The notes under the pieces: model-generated
Databases searched by the model: none
What the model saw: the letters and a program-made list of their open reading frames with translations, nothing else
Told to the model about the DNA's origin: nothing
Position numbers and translations under genes: made by a program
In this document: one piece after another, positions 54,110 to 63,445 of the stretch
Layout: every line of letters starts with the position of its first letter
Numbering within the stretch: the first letter of the stretch is position 1
Assembly (NCBI GenBank): GCA_019309115.1
Contig: JAFDGW010000014.1
Coordinates: 26,547 to 90,546, forward strand
DNA from: Deltaproteobacteria bacterium
GTDB taxonomy: Bacteria > Desulfobacterota > Syntrophobacteria > Syntrophobacterales > Thermodesulforhabdaceae
Length of the DNA stretch: 64,000 bases
Reading direction: 5' to 3'

Positions 54110-55225
54110 TCAGTTCTCCCAAATTGACGTATTTGAACGTTTCACCGGGAAAATTAACCTAACAATATTTTTTTTGGTTGCTTTTACTATATCTTCTGGA
54201 ATTTTTTGCCCTGTGCCAAAGAAAGTCACAGGATAGGGATAACGCAAGAGTTGATTTACGATGTTTCCATAATTCAAGGTTTCATCAAGTTTGGTAAAGA
54301 TTAAGCCGTGTATATCCAATGAACCAAACAACTGAATCGTTCTGGAAAGGTCCATGTCCTTTGCAGATGCGCTAAGTACCAGCAGGTTGTACACCGTTTC
54401 CATGCCGGTAAAATAGTTGGCAAGTTCGTTCACGTTAGTTTCTTTTAGAAAGTTACGACCCACCGTATCCACCAGTATCAGATCACACTCCTTCATCTGT
54501 CTTCTGGCAAATCCAAGTTCGTCCCTATTCTGAGCTGTCATCAGCGGAAGGTCAATAATTTCCATGTATTTCCTGATTTGATCGTATGCTCCTATGCGAT
54601 AGGCATCCAGAGTTATCACGCCGACCTTGAACCCACTTTGCATTTTAAGGCGTGTGGCGAGCTTTACAAGGGTTGTCGTTTTTCCAACGCCCGTTGGACC
54701 AATGAATGTGTAAATCGCCGGGAGGCCGTTTTGGGTTCGTGGAAGGTTTTCGAAAGGATCCGCTGTTTTGATTTCCCTCATAAGCTGTTTACAAAAGGTT
54801 GTGACAACTACTTTTTTGTCGTGTACTTCCTTTCCCATGAGATGAACACTTTTGGTGAGTAGGATATAAACTTTTTTTTCGTCCAGTCCCTGCATGATAA
54901 GATGATGATACACTTCTGCCAGCGCTTTGTGTTGGTGTAGCTGAGCAAAGCAATCCTTTGTGCTTACCAAAAGAGACAGGAAGTTTTTTATTTCATTGAT
55001 TTCATCCTGCAGATTCAGAAGGGGACCAGGCTGTGTAGATGGCCTACTATTTGTTCTAAACGTTTCATTGTCCGTGTCGATTGCAGCCCTGACTTCAAAG
55101 TAATCTTCGCCGTTTGAACCCCGTACCTTCCTACTGTCCAGGATTACCGCATCTTGCCCCAGTTCCGTCTTAACTAGCTCTAAGGCTTCACTCATTGTTC
55201 TTGCATGAAAAGTTCTAATTCGCAT
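54110..55225 (-). CDS. flhF: Flagellar GTPase FlhF (SRP-like)
   Basis: 371 residues. An N-terminal B domain, then the NG GTPase: P-loop GPTGVGKTT 176-184, LVDTVGRN, and IFTKLDETLNYG. Places flagella at the cell pole. Its start overlaps the flhA stop by 11 bases. Implies polar flagellation, as does the FlhF/FlhG pair. Confidence 0.95.
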   Translation of the reverse strand: MRIRTFHARTMSEALELVKTELGQDAVILDSRKVRGSNGEDYFEVRAAIDTDNETFRTNSRPSTQPGPLLNLQDEINEIKNFLSLLVSTKDCFAQLHQHKALAEVYHHLIMQGLDEKKVYILLTKSVHLMGKEVHDKKVVVTTFCKQLMREIKTADPFENLPRTQNGLPAIYTFIGPTGVGKTTTLVKLATRLKMQSGFKVGVITLDAYRIGAYDQIRKYMEIIDLPLMTAQNRDELGFARRQMKECDLILVDTVGRNFLKETNVNELANYFTGMETVYNLLVLSASAKDMDLSRTIQLFGSLDIHGLIFTKLDETLNYGNIVNQLLRYPYPVTFFGTGQKIPEDIVKATKKNIVRLIFPVKRSNTSIWEN

Positions 55226-57329
55226 TGCCTATCCGAACCATTCCAATTGCCTGGATTTCTAGAGGGCCTGCCAGCTCACTGTGGCTTATTACTGCAACGT
55301 CAGAGATAAACCTTTCAAGGATCCTTCTGACATGCCGCCTTATTACAGGTGAGCAAAGAATCACCGGATGATAACCCTGGTTGACCACCTTTCTGACCTC
55401 CTTTTGAACGGCCTGAATGAACTGCTGTAGAAACTGTGGATCAAGACTCAGGGTAGGTCCTTGATCCGTGTGCTGTACGCTTTTTTTCAGCTTATCTTCG
55501 AGGCCGGGGTGCAAGGTGATGACGTACAGTTTCCCATCTTCTGTTTCGTATGGCTGAGTGATGGTTCTGCCGAGGGCCTGTCTTACTTGTTCGGTTAGTA
55601 TGTCAGGATCCTTTGTTGTAGCACCATAATCAGCAAGGGTTTCGCAAATAGTCTGAAGATCGCGAATGGATACCTGCTCCCGGACAAGATTTTGAAGCAC
55701 CTTCTGGATTACTCCCAGGGGCAACAGGTTTGGCGTGAGCTCTTCAACCAGGCGGGGTTGTGTTTCGGCCAGGTGATCCAGGAGTTGCTGTACCACCTGA
55801 CGGCTCAGTAGCTGATCAGCATATCGTTTGAACAGTTCCGTAAGATGAGTGGCCATCACCGTGGAGTGGTCGATTACCGTGTAACCGGCTTTTGCTGCTT
55901 CGTCCTTTTTGGCCTCTGGTATCCACAGAGCGGGAAGGCCAAAGGCGGGATCTTTTGTCGGGACTCCTTGGACTTCGTGGGAAACTTCACCAGGACTTAA
56001 AGCCAATAGATGTCCCGCCATGAGTTCTGCTTTACCGACTACATTTCCTTTAAGAAGTAGTCTATACTCCATGGGCTTGAGCTGAAGATTATCCTTGATA
56101 TGAAGAGGTGGAACTACAATTCCCCTTTCAATTGCCAGTTGCCTTCTGATGGATTTTATCCTTTGAAGCATATCACCACCTTGGGTTTCATCAATTAGCG
56201 GGATAAGACCATAGCCAACCTCGAGTTGCAATGGCTCCAGCGGAGGTGGTAATTCCTGCACTTCTGGTGGTGCAGCCGCTGGTTCCGGTTCTGGAGCTTT
56301 TTCTTCCAGTTCTTCCCGGGCCTTTGCAATACGTTTCATAAGGTACCAGGAAATTCCAATCAAGGTGGAACCCACCAGAAACAACGGGAACGCTGGAAAA
56401 CCGGGAACAAGCGCAAGGCCGTATAGCATAAGACCGCCGAGCGCAACAGGTCGAGGTTGAAGTCGGAACTGCTTGGCGAAAGCTCGGCCCAACCCCATCT
56501 CGGTTTCTGCACGGCTGACCAGTATGCCTGCAGATGTAGAAATAACAAGGGCAGGAATTTGTGAGACCAGTCCGTCTCCGACGGTAAGGATTGTGTAAGT
56601 TTGAAGGGCTTCTTTGATCGGCATTCCCTGGAGAAGAACACCTATGGTGAGCCCGCCGAGGATGTTAATCATGGTTATGAGAATCCCCGCAATGGCGTCT
56701 CCTCTTACAAATTTGCTGGCACCATCCATAGTACCGTAGAAGTCTGCTTCACGTGCAATAAGCTCCCTACGGCGTCGGGCTTCTTCTTCGTTTATGAGCC
56801 CTGCATTTAAGTCGGCATCTATGCTCATTTGTTTGCCGGGCATGGCGTCAAGCGTGAAACGAGCGGCAACCTCTGAAATTCGCTCAGTGCCCTTCGTTAT
56901 CACGACAAAATTCACGATCACCAATATAATGAAGACCACCAGCCCGACGACGTAATTGCCACCCACAACAAAATGTCCGAAAGCCTGTATGATATAACCC
57001 GCAGCAGATGGCCCTTCATGTCCATGTAGAAGAATCAACCTGGTGCTGGCCACATTAAGAGCGAGCCTAAACAGTGTGGTAACCAGTAGAAGGGAGGGAT
57101 AAATAATGAAGTCCAGTGGTTTGAGTGTATAAATTGCTGTCAAAAGAATGACAATAGCGAAGGAGATATTTATAGCCAGAAAAATGTCAAGCATTGAGCC
57201 AGGTAGGGGTAAGAGCATTACAGCAAGGATGGCGACGATGGCTATACCCATTATGGCGTCGCCGTCGGATATGTTTTTCAGCTTGTTCAGGAATCCCACT
57301 TCCATTGTAGCTTTCTGAGCTTCCGCCAT
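55215..57329 (-). CDS. flhA: Flagellar export gate protein FlhA
   Basis: 704 residues. Seven or eight hydrophobic spans, LFRLALNVASTRLIL, the cytoplasmic FHIPEP-type motif DAMPGKQMSIDADLNAG, and the C-terminal export-platform domain with STVMATHLTE. Starts GCGGAAG after AAGGAATAG. Core of the type III export gate. Confidence 0.98.
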   Translation of the reverse strand: MAEAQKATMEVGFLNKLKNISDGDAIMGIAIVAILAVMLLPLPGSMLDIFLAINISFAIVILLTAIYTLKPLDFIIYPSLLLVTTLFRLALNVASTRLILLHGHEGPSAAGYIIQAFGHFVVGGNYVVGLVVFIILVIVNFVVITKGTERISEVAARFTLDAMPGKQMSIDADLNAGLINEEEARRRRELIAREADFYGTMDGASKFVRGDAIAGILITMINILGGLTIGVLLQGMPIKEALQTYTILTVGDGLVSQIPALVISTSAGILVSRAETEMGLGRAFAKQFRLQPRPVALGGLMLYGLALVPGFPAFPLFLVGSTLIGISWYLMKRIAKAREELEEKAPEPEPAAAPPEVQELPPPLEPLQLEVGYGLIPLIDETQGGDMLQRIKSIRRQLAIERGIVVPPLHIKDNLQLKPMEYRLLLKGNVVGKAELMAGHLLALSPGEVSHEVQGVPTKDPAFGLPALWIPEAKKDEAAKAGYTVIDHSTVMATHLTELFKRYADQLLSRQVVQQLLDHLAETQPRLVEELTPNLLPLGVIQKVLQNLVREQVSIRDLQTICETLADYGATTKDPDILTEQVRQALGRTITQPYETEDGKLYVITLHPGLEDKLKKSVQHTDQGPTLSLDPQFLQQFIQAVQKEVRKVVNQGYHPVILCSPVIRRHVRRILERFISDVAVISHSELAGPLEIQAIGMVRIGNAN

Positions 57330-57342
57330 GGTGTTCTATTCC

Positions 57343-58425
57343 TTATCGTTTTCTCGCGAACTTTCCTCGTTGTTGATAGACATAAGCCAAAACCTTTGCC
57401 ACGGCCTTGTAAAGTTCAACGGGTATAGTACTTTCCAGTGGTACCTGACGATACAAAGCCCGTGCCAACGGCGGATTGTGAACAATTGGCACGCCATGTT
57501 GTCTGGCGATTTTTATAATTTTCTTAGCCATGAAGTCTACACCTTTTGCCACCACTTTTGGTGCTTCCATTTCTTCAGGTTTGTACATGAGAGCTACTGC
57601 ATAGTGTGTTGGGTTGGTAACGACCACCTCAGATTCGGGAACCTGGCCCAGCATCCGAGCTCTGGCTATCTGCAACTGTTTTGCTCTGATTTTAGACTTA
57701 ATCCGCGGATCCCCTTCAGCTTGTTTATGCTCCTCTTTTACTTCCTGTTTCGTCATCATAAGATCTTTTATGTACTGCCACTTCTGGTACCTCAGATCCA
57801 AATAGGAGAGGACCAACATTATAGAAATTACGCGCAAGAAAAGATGAAATGTCAAAAAGCCAATAGTTTTGAAAATATCATAAGGTTCCTGGAGAGTTGT
57901 TGGAATCAGAAGGTTGTATTTGCCGGCTATAACGGAATAGAGGGCATAAGAGACGGCAAGGAATTTTACTATTGATTTAGCAAGTTCTGTTAAAGAGCGG
58001 AGGCTTAAAAGGCGCTTTAGACCGTTGACAGGATTGAGTACAGAGAAATCAAAACGTACAAGAGGTTTCCAGAGCAAAAGCAAACCGCCATTTTGGTAGT
58101 AATTGGCAGCGATGGAAAAAATCAGACTTAAGCCCACGGTGGGTCCGATCATTATGAAAAAGGAGCGAGCTGCGTTTTCTGCGATTGTGAAAGTGCTTAA
58201 TTCATCAGAGCGAATAATTTGAAAGCCGTTTCCCCACAGAACGTCCATAAGGTGTCTCATTTCGTCAAAAATCAACTTGATTCCCAGCCAGAGGCCAAGA
58301 ACAGCGCCAATAAGAGAAGCCAGCGAATTTAGTTCTCGACTTTTTGCAAGCTTTCCTTCACTTCTGGCCCTTTGGATGCGCCTTGGGGTCGGTTTCTCGG
58401 TTCGTTCCTGCGCGCTATCCGGCAT
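57343..58425 (-). CDS. flhB: Flagellar export switch protein FlhB
   Basis: 360 residues. Four spans, then the cytoplasmic autocleavage motif NPTH at 271-274 (VVVTNPTHYAVAL). Switches export from rod/hook to filament substrates. The N-terminus TEKPTPRRIQRARSEGKLAK is standard. Flanked by fliR and flhA. Confidence 0.97.
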   Translation of the reverse strand: MPDSAQERTEKPTPRRIQRARSEGKLAKSRELNSLASLIGAVLGLWLGIKLIFDEMRHLMDVLWGNGFQIIRSDELSTFTIAENAARSFFIMIGPTVGLSLIFSIAANYYQNGGLLLLWKPLVRFDFSVLNPVNGLKRLLSLRSLTELAKSIVKFLAVSYALYSVIAGKYNLLIPTTLQEPYDIFKTIGFLTFHLFLRVISIMLVLSYLDLRYQKWQYIKDLMMTKQEVKEEHKQAEGDPRIKSKIRAKQLQIARARMLGQVPESEVVVTNPTHYAVALMYKPEEMEAPKVVAKGVDFMAKKIIKIARQHGVPIVHNPPLARALYRQVPLESTIPVELYKAVAKVLAYVYQQRGKFARKR

Positions 58426-58458
58426 GGCAAAGGCTCAACTAAACTTTTTGGAATCCAG

Positions 58459-59262
58459 CTAAATAAGCACCTTAAAGATAAAAAGGAACAATTCCTTAAA
58501 AGAATCCTGTATTGCCTGTGCCCATTCTCCGATGGATAGCGCAGCAAAAAGAATACCAACGATGATAGTTAGTGCAAAGCTTACGACGAGTATATTAATC
58601 TGGGGGGCGAATTTTACGATTAGTCCCATGCCAATTTCGCTGATGAAAAGCACAATTATAATGGGTGCGGCTATTTTAAAGGCCAGGGTGAAAATCAAGC
58701 CACTAAGGCTTATAATGCGATCGAGTTGGAGATGCTCCATAGATTCAAAGAATGAGCCCGGCGGGATTTTGACAAAACTTGTGTAAAGGGCTCTTATGAA
58801 AAAGTGGTGACCGTTCAGTGCGAAAAATAGAAGTGAAGCAAAGATTTGAAAGAACCTGCTTATAAGGGTTATCTGCACTCCTGTTACTGGATCCGCTACC
58901 CTAGCAAAGCCGAAGCCCATTTGAAAGCTTATAATGTCTCCAGCTGTTTCAAATGCTCCGAGGAAAAAAAGAACGGTCATGGCAAAGATAAGGCCCAATA
59001 TCATTTCACCGATAACCACGCTGGCCAGCTCGATAGGGTTGGTATTCACTGGTGGTATTTTTGAAGACAGGGGGATGTAAAAGATCAGCGCTATGAAAAG
59101 GGCAAGCAATGCCTTGAAAGATATGGGCAACTCAGTACCTCGATAAAAAGGGAGAACAAATAGAAGGATACTTACTCGAAGAAAAATCGCCAGGAAAGTT
59201 AGGACATGGTTAATTGAGATGTACCACACCTCCACGTTCGACAACCTTCTGCGAATCAGCAC
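58459..59262 (-). CDS. fliR: Flagellar export protein FliR
   Basis: 267 residues, hydrophobic throughout with six or so spans (LALFIALIFYIPL; MGFGFARVADPVTGVQ). Order fliQ-fliR-flhB supports the call. The listed GTG start at 59262 is uncertain; a GTG at 59229 is an alternative. Confidence 0.92.
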   Translation of the reverse strand: MLIRRRLSNVEVWYISINHVLTFLAIFLRVSILLFVLPFYRGTELPISFKALLALFIALIFYIPLSSKIPPVNTNPIELASVVIGEMILGLIFAMTVLFFLGAFETAGDIISFQMGFGFARVADPVTGVQITLISRFFQIFASLLFFALNGHHFFIRALYTSFVKIPPGSFFESMEHLQLDRIISLSGLIFTLAFKIAAPIIIVLFISEIGMGLIVKFAPQINILVVSFALTIIVGILFAALSIGEWAQAIQDSFKELFLFIFKVLI

Positions 59263-59287
59263 ATATTAACCCAAGTCACTTCATCAA

Positions 59288-59557
59288 TCACCTTATCCAG
59301 TTTGGAATGTTTTCTAAAATCCTCTGAGTAAAATCGGTCAATTTTGCTATCATCCAGTTTCCAAATATGAGCAGTGATAGAAAGGTCACGATAATTTTAG
59401 GCACAAAGGTAATGGTAGCTTCCTGTACCTGGGTTACCGTCTGAAATATACTTATCAAAACCCCCACAATCAGGCTGATCAACAGAACCGGTAGGCTTAC
59501 TGCAAGCATGGTTTCTAGGGCCTGTCTGCCCAAGCCTACTACAAATTCCGGTGTCAT
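59288..59557 (-). CDS. fliQ: Flagellar export protein FliQ
   Basis: 89 residues with two spans; QALETMLAVSLPVLLISLIVG and QTVTQVQEATITFVPKI match FliQ. GGAGGCAAC precedes the ATG. Between fliP and fliR as usual. Confidence 0.95.
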   Translation of the reverse strand: MTPEFVVGLGRQALETMLAVSLPVLLISLIVGVLISIFQTVTQVQEATITFVPKIIVTFLSLLIFGNWMIAKLTDFTQRILENIPNWIR

Positions 59558-59571
59558 GTTGCCTCCAGGCT

Positions 59572-60354
59572 TCAGCCAAAGCTTTTCATCAACGATCCTA
59601 CCAATAAATTCCAGCCATCTACGAGTATGAAGAGCATTATCTTGAAGGGTAGTGAAATCATCACAGGGGGAAGCATCATCATACCCATAGAGAGCAATAT
59701 ACTGGCCACTACCATGTCAAGTATTAAAAAAGGTATGTAAAGCAAAAACCCTATTTCAAAGGCTGTTTTTATTTCGCTTACTGCAAAGGCGGGTATAATT
59801 GTCATAATTGAGAGCTCTTTGGGGGATTTAGGCTTAGGTTTTCCTGACATGGAAACAAAGAGGGCGAGATCCTTTTTTCTTGTGTGCTTGAGCATGAATT
59901 GTTTAAAGGGTTGTTGCACCTTAACCAGAAACTGATCTCCAGATATCAAACCGTCGCGGTATGGGACATAGGCATTCTCATAGGCTTCCTTCCACACAGG
60001 CTGCATTATGATGAAGGTCATGAAAAGCGCCAGCGATACGAGCACCTGGTTAGGTGGACTTTGCTGGGTTCCAAGGGCATGTTTCAGAAAAGAGAACACC
60101 ACAACCAGGCGAGTAAACGATGTGGTTAATAATAATATCGCCGGAGCAACAGAAAGTATAGTCAAAATAATGACAATTTGCATAACACCGGACAACTGAC
60201 GGGGAGCGTCCGGAGAATCTAGGTTAATGGAAAAGGGCGGTATGTTGAAGCGGGCGGCGTATGATGTTTGCGTGTTTATGAAAATGGCAAAAAAAACACT
60301 AACCAAAACAAATATTAAGAAATTCATAGGCAGGCTTGGTCGGAACCGGGTCAT
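59572..60354 (-). CDS. fliP: Flagellar export protein FliP
   Basis: 260 residues from ATG 60354, whose ATGA overlaps the fliO stop. Signal peptide with SYAARFNIPPF, then LSVAPAILLLTTSFTRLVVV and ILVDGWNLLVGSLM at the C-terminus. Pore component of the export gate. Confidence 0.95.
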   Translation of the reverse strand: MTRFRPSLPMNFLIFVLVSVFFAIFINTQTSYAARFNIPPFSINLDSPDAPRQLSGVMQIVIILTILSVAPAILLLTTSFTRLVVVFSFLKHALGTQQSPPNQVLVSLALFMTFIIMQPVWKEAYENAYVPYRDGLISGDQFLVKVQQPFKQFMLKHTRKKDLALFVSMSGKPKPKSPKELSIMTIIPAFAVSEIKTAFEIGFLLYIPFLILDMVVASILLSMGMMMLPPVMISLPFKIMLFILVDGWNLLVGSLMKSFG

Positions 60355-60644
60355 AATTTGTCTTTGTTTGTCATGTCCATTTCTATTTCTTTCAGTACCT
60401 TTATTTTGTCGGCGGTTACTGCTAACAAAAAGACTGAATTTTCCCATTCTACATGAACCAGATACATTTTAGGTCCCAGATATTGCCTTCCTCTAACCTG
60501 TATAGTGCCTTCATTTTGCAGCCCTGTCAAAAATCCCAGTTTTTGCTTTTTCAGAAAATAATATAGAGCGAATATCAGGCTGATGATGACGAGAAGAACA
60601 ATTGTCATTTTAAGCAATGCGTAAACAAACGACTGGTCCGGCAC
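60351..60644 (-). CDS. fliO: Flagellar assembly protein FliO
   Basis: 97 residues. One span at the N-terminus (VLLVIISLIFALYYFL), then the small beta domain IQVRGRQYLGPKMYLVHVEW. GTG start at 60644. Helps FliP assemble. Overlaps fliP by four bases. Confidence 0.9.
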   Translation of the reverse strand: MPDQSFVYALLKMTIVLLVIISLIFALYYFLKKQKLGFLTGLQNEGTIQVRGRQYLGPKMYLVHVEWENSVFLLAVTADKIKVLKEIEMDMTNKDKL

Positions 60645-60649
60645 GGCTT

Positions 60650-60994
60650 CTAAGATCCAAGTTGTTTTACACGTTCTATCGGGCTTATGATATCAGTTAT
60701 ACGAACTCCAAATTTTTCGTTGACCACTACTGGTTCCCCTCTGGCTATAAGCTTTCCGTTCACCAGTATTTCGAGGGGTTCTCCTGCTAGCTTGGTTAGT
60801 TCTATAACTGACCCCTGCCCCAGTTGCAGGAGATCATTGATGAGAATACGGGTTCGTCCCAATTCGACGGAAACTTCTAAGGGAATATCCAGTAGAAAGT
60901 CTAAATCACGTACCCGCTCACTTTTTGCCGGTTTATCCGAGGTTTCTAAGTCAGGAAACTGTGCTTCTGCGTTTTTGATTTCTTCTTCGGCCAT
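60650..60994 (-). CDS. fliN: Flagellar motor switch protein FliN
   Basis: 114 residues with the SpoA-like C-terminal domain (VSVELGRTRILINDLLQLGQG, VNEKFGVRITDI). AAGGAGGTC precedes the ATG. With FliM forms the C-ring. Confidence 0.97.
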   Translation of the reverse strand: MAEEEIKNAEAQFPDLETSDKPAKSERVRDLDFLLDIPLEVSVELGRTRILINDLLQLGQGSVIELTKLAGEPLEILVNGKLIARGEPVVVNEKFGVRITDIISPIERVKQLGS

Positions 60995-61006
60995 TATAAG
61001 ACCTCC

Positions 61007-61996
61007 TTAGTCGGTTTCAGGATAGATGAATTCTTCTACTCTTATTGCTTTGCTGCCTTTGAAAATTCCGGGAAAAGCTTTCATCTTAACAATTCCTTCA
61101 ATAAGTACATTTATTGGGCTGTCAACGTCCTGGTCCAAAACCAGAACATCCCCAACATCGAGCTGGATCAGCTCCTCTCCAGTGATGTGCGTTTTACCCA
61201 GTTCTGCCACGATTTCCACTTCAACTTCGCAGATTCGTTTTTTAAGGCGTTTAAGCCATGTTTCGTCAATTTCTAGCTGATCGCTCTGATAACTAGCATG
61301 TAGTTTGGATCTTATTGGTTCGATTGTAGAATAGGGCAAACACAACAGCATTTTTCCTATACTATGCTCAAGTTCAAACTCGAAGTGCACCACGATAACG
61401 ACATCACTAGGGGGTACTATTGCAGCAAACTGAGGGTTCACCTCGCTCCTGACATATTGAAAGTCGACAGGAATAACAGGACGCCAGGCGTTTTCTAATT
61501 CCGTGAGCACACCTTTCACAACCCTCATTATTATACGGTTTTCAACGGATGTAAAATCGCGTCCTTCTATCTTGAAGTGACTCTTTCCAGTACCACCAAA
61601 AAAGCACTCTAGTAAGTTGAAAATTAGTTTGCTTTCTATCACCAATAAAGCATGTCCTCTCAGTGGTTCCATTCTGATAATGTGAAGGCTTGTAGGAACT
61701 GGGAGAGTTTTCATGAATTCACCAAATTTAAGCATATCTGTTTGAGTTGTGGAAATATCGACTACACGCCTAAGAGCACTGGACAGGCTGACACGATACA
61801 GCCTTGCAAACCGCTCGTTGATTATTTCAAGGGTGGGCATTCGCCCTCGAATTATTCTGTCCTGAGCTGTTAAATCGTAAGGCCGTATGCCGTCTTCGTA
61901 AACTTCCTCAGGTTCTTCCTGCTCTGTTTCGATTTCTCCGTCACTGAGCCCTCTGAGCAGGGCATCTACTTCTTCCTGAGAAAGGATCTTTTCCAT
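61007..61996 (-). CDS. fliM: Flagellar motor switch protein FliM
   Basis: 329 residues. N-terminal EKILSQEEVDALLRGL binds CheY-P. The middle domain holds RPYDLTAQDRIIRGRMPTLE and LLVIESKLIFNLLECFFGG. The C-terminal SpoA-like part ends EEFIYPETD. Adjacent to fliL and fliN. Confidence 0.97.
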   Translation of the reverse strand: MEKILSQEEVDALLRGLSDGEIETEQEEPEEVYEDGIRPYDLTAQDRIIRGRMPTLEIINERFARLYRVSLSSALRRVVDISTTQTDMLKFGEFMKTLPVPTSLHIIRMEPLRGHALLVIESKLIFNLLECFFGGTGKSHFKIEGRDFTSVENRIIMRVVKGVLTELENAWRPVIPVDFQYVRSEVNPQFAAIVPPSDVVIVVHFEFELEHSIGKMLLCLPYSTIEPIRSKLHASYQSDQLEIDETWLKRLKKRICEVEVEIVAELGKTHITGEELIQLDVGDVLVLDQDVDSPINVLIEGIVKMKAFPGIFKGSKAIRVEEFIYPETD

Positions 61997-62012
61997 GGTA
62001 AAAACCGATTGC

Positions 62013-62468
62013 TTATTGAACCAAAAACTCGGTGAAATAAATGTTTAACACTTTACCTGTATGTAGCATTCCATTAAGTTTTGCCATAATTTCCTTTTTC
62101 AACGCCAGTTTTCCTCCGACGGTGGATATGTCGTCGAATTCTTTGCTCGAGAGAATGAGCAATATAGTGTCTCTAATCTTGAAGTTTTCTTTCGTTATTT
62201 CATCGATTACTTTTGGATTATCCAGCTCTAGTTCCATTGTCAATTTAAGGTATCTCTTTCCTCCTGGATCGGCAAGGTTCACCAAAAAGGTATCGAGCTG
62301 ATAAGTCACCGCCTCGCTTTTCTTGCCGAAAAACTTTTTGTAACCAAAGAAGCCACCACCTCCCAGAGCGACGATTAAAACTACTAATATAATCAGTTTC
62401 AGCTTTGACTTTTTTCCTGACCCTTCTTCCTGTTCCTGCGCTTGGCTTTGTTCTTTTGGATTGGGCAT
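62013..62468 (-). CDS. fliL: Flagellar basal-body-associated protein FliL
   Basis: 151 residues. Cytoplasmic tail, one span (LIILVVLIVALGGGGFFGY), then the stomatin-like periplasmic domain ending VLNIYFTEFLVQ. Interacts with the stators. ATG 62468 follows AGGAGG, 21 bases after the restored motA stop. Confidence 0.95.
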   Translation of the reverse strand: MPNPKEQSQAQEQEEGSGKKSKLKLIILVVLIVALGGGGFFGYKKFFGKKSEAVTYQLDTFLVNLADPGGKRYLKLTMELELDNPKVIDEITKENFKIRDTILLILSSKEFDDISTVGGKLALKKEIMAKLNGMLHTGKVLNIYFTEFLVQ

Positions 62469-62489
62469 TTTTCATAACCTCCTGAAGCA

Positions 62490-62622
62490 CTATTCAAAGC
62501 GGCTTACACGTTTGCTTGGTGGCAAAAAGGCGTGGAGTTTTTGCTCAAGTAGCCGAGGATTTTCTCCATTTGCAAGACTAATAATACCAACTATAATCAT
62601 TTCTTTTACTAAGTTTACTTCG
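62490..62622 (-). pseudogene. Out-of-frame C-terminal tail of motA
   Basis: In another frame the sequence here reads VKEMIIVGIISLANGENPR, then QKLHAFLPPSKR, ending at a TAG at 62490. This matches the usual MotA C-terminal cytoplasmic tail. The shift lies near 62610-62622, around AGTAAAC, where a repeat AGTAAA/AAGTAAAC suggests that about ten bases were lost. Confidence 0.75.
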
Positions 62623-63246
62623 AGTTCTTAATTTTCCGGCCATAGGAAGACAGATAAGATTTGCTCCAACTGCACCGTAAAAAGTCGTCAAAAGCGCTAC
62701 CGCCATGGCCGGACCAATAGTAGAGGGATCCTCCATAGTTTGCAACATCTGGACAAGGCCAATAAGAGTTCCAATCATTCCCATTGCCGGGAAAAAAGTT
62801 CCCATTGTGTCCAAAATCTCGGCACCAGCAGAATGCCTTTCTTGTAAGTAATCGATCTCCGTTTCTAGTATTTCTCTAATGGCATCAGGTTCCATTCCGT
62901 CTATTGCCAGTTGCAAACCCTTGATGAGAAAAGTATCGTCCAGGTTGGGTAGATCTTCCTCTAGCGCAAGTATACCTTCCTTACGGGCTTTATCCGCAAA
63001 GTCTATGAATTTATTAACCAGATCTTCTGGATTCCAGACTTTGGTAAAAAAAACATTTTTAACAACTTTGAGCATCCCAATGACTTCGGCCAGAGGGTGA
63101 CGTATCATGGTGGCACCGATGGTACCACCCACGACAATCATGAGAGATGGTATGTTAATGAAAAGCCCCAGCCCGCTCCCCATCATGATGGAGATGAGGA
63201 CCAGGGAAAAGGCGAGTACTATGCCGATTAGAGTTGCAAGATCCAT
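62578..63246 (-). CDS. motA: Flagellar stator MotA, truncated by a C-terminal frameshift
   Basis: As it stands, 222 residues. It has four spans, MMGSGLGLFINIPSLMIVVG, the conserved proline in TFFPAMGMIGTLIGLV and FYGAVGANLICLPMAGKLRTR, after which the frame ends in SKLSKRNDYSWYY. The normal tail (about 45 residues, 62490-62622) is present in another frame. Repaired, the protein is about 255 residues and resembles PomA. The protein is either truncated or the assembly has a small deletion. The stator partners are the two MotB-like proteins 46 kb away. Sits between flgE and fliL. Confidence 0.85.
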   Translation of the reverse strand: MDLATLIGIVLAFSLVLISIMMGSGLGLFINIPSLMIVVGGTIGATMIRHPLAEVIGMLKVVKNVFFTKVWNPEDLVNKFIDFADKARKEGILALEEDLPNLDDTFLIKGLQLAIDGMEPDAIREILETEIDYLQERHSAGAEILDTMGTFFPAMGMIGTLIGLVQMLQTMEDPSTIGPAMAVALLTTFYGAVGANLICLPMAGKLRTRSKLSKRNDYSWYY

Positions 63247-63445
63247 TTAGAAAATTCTGTGTATTTTGGATACTTAAAGCACACCGCCCGTTACAATACG
63301 ATCCTTTTTGTTGCGAATCAACAGTTTTTCCTTCTTCTCACAAAAGCTCATAGAAAAGAAATCGAGCACATCGAACATTTCAGCAAAATCTGCCGCCTTT
63401 TCGCGTTGAAATACTTTGGTCCTAGCTTTGTGCCAAGCGCATGCA

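Noticed and set aside
57328..57975. 215-residue plus-strand frame opposite flhB
   Set aside because: Antisense to a clear flhB gene; low-complexity composition rich in F, C and Y as expected of shadow frames.
63247..63445. FlbD-type or other small gene between flgE and motA
   Set aside because: No frame with a ribosome site or FlbD pattern is present in this 199-base gap on either strand.
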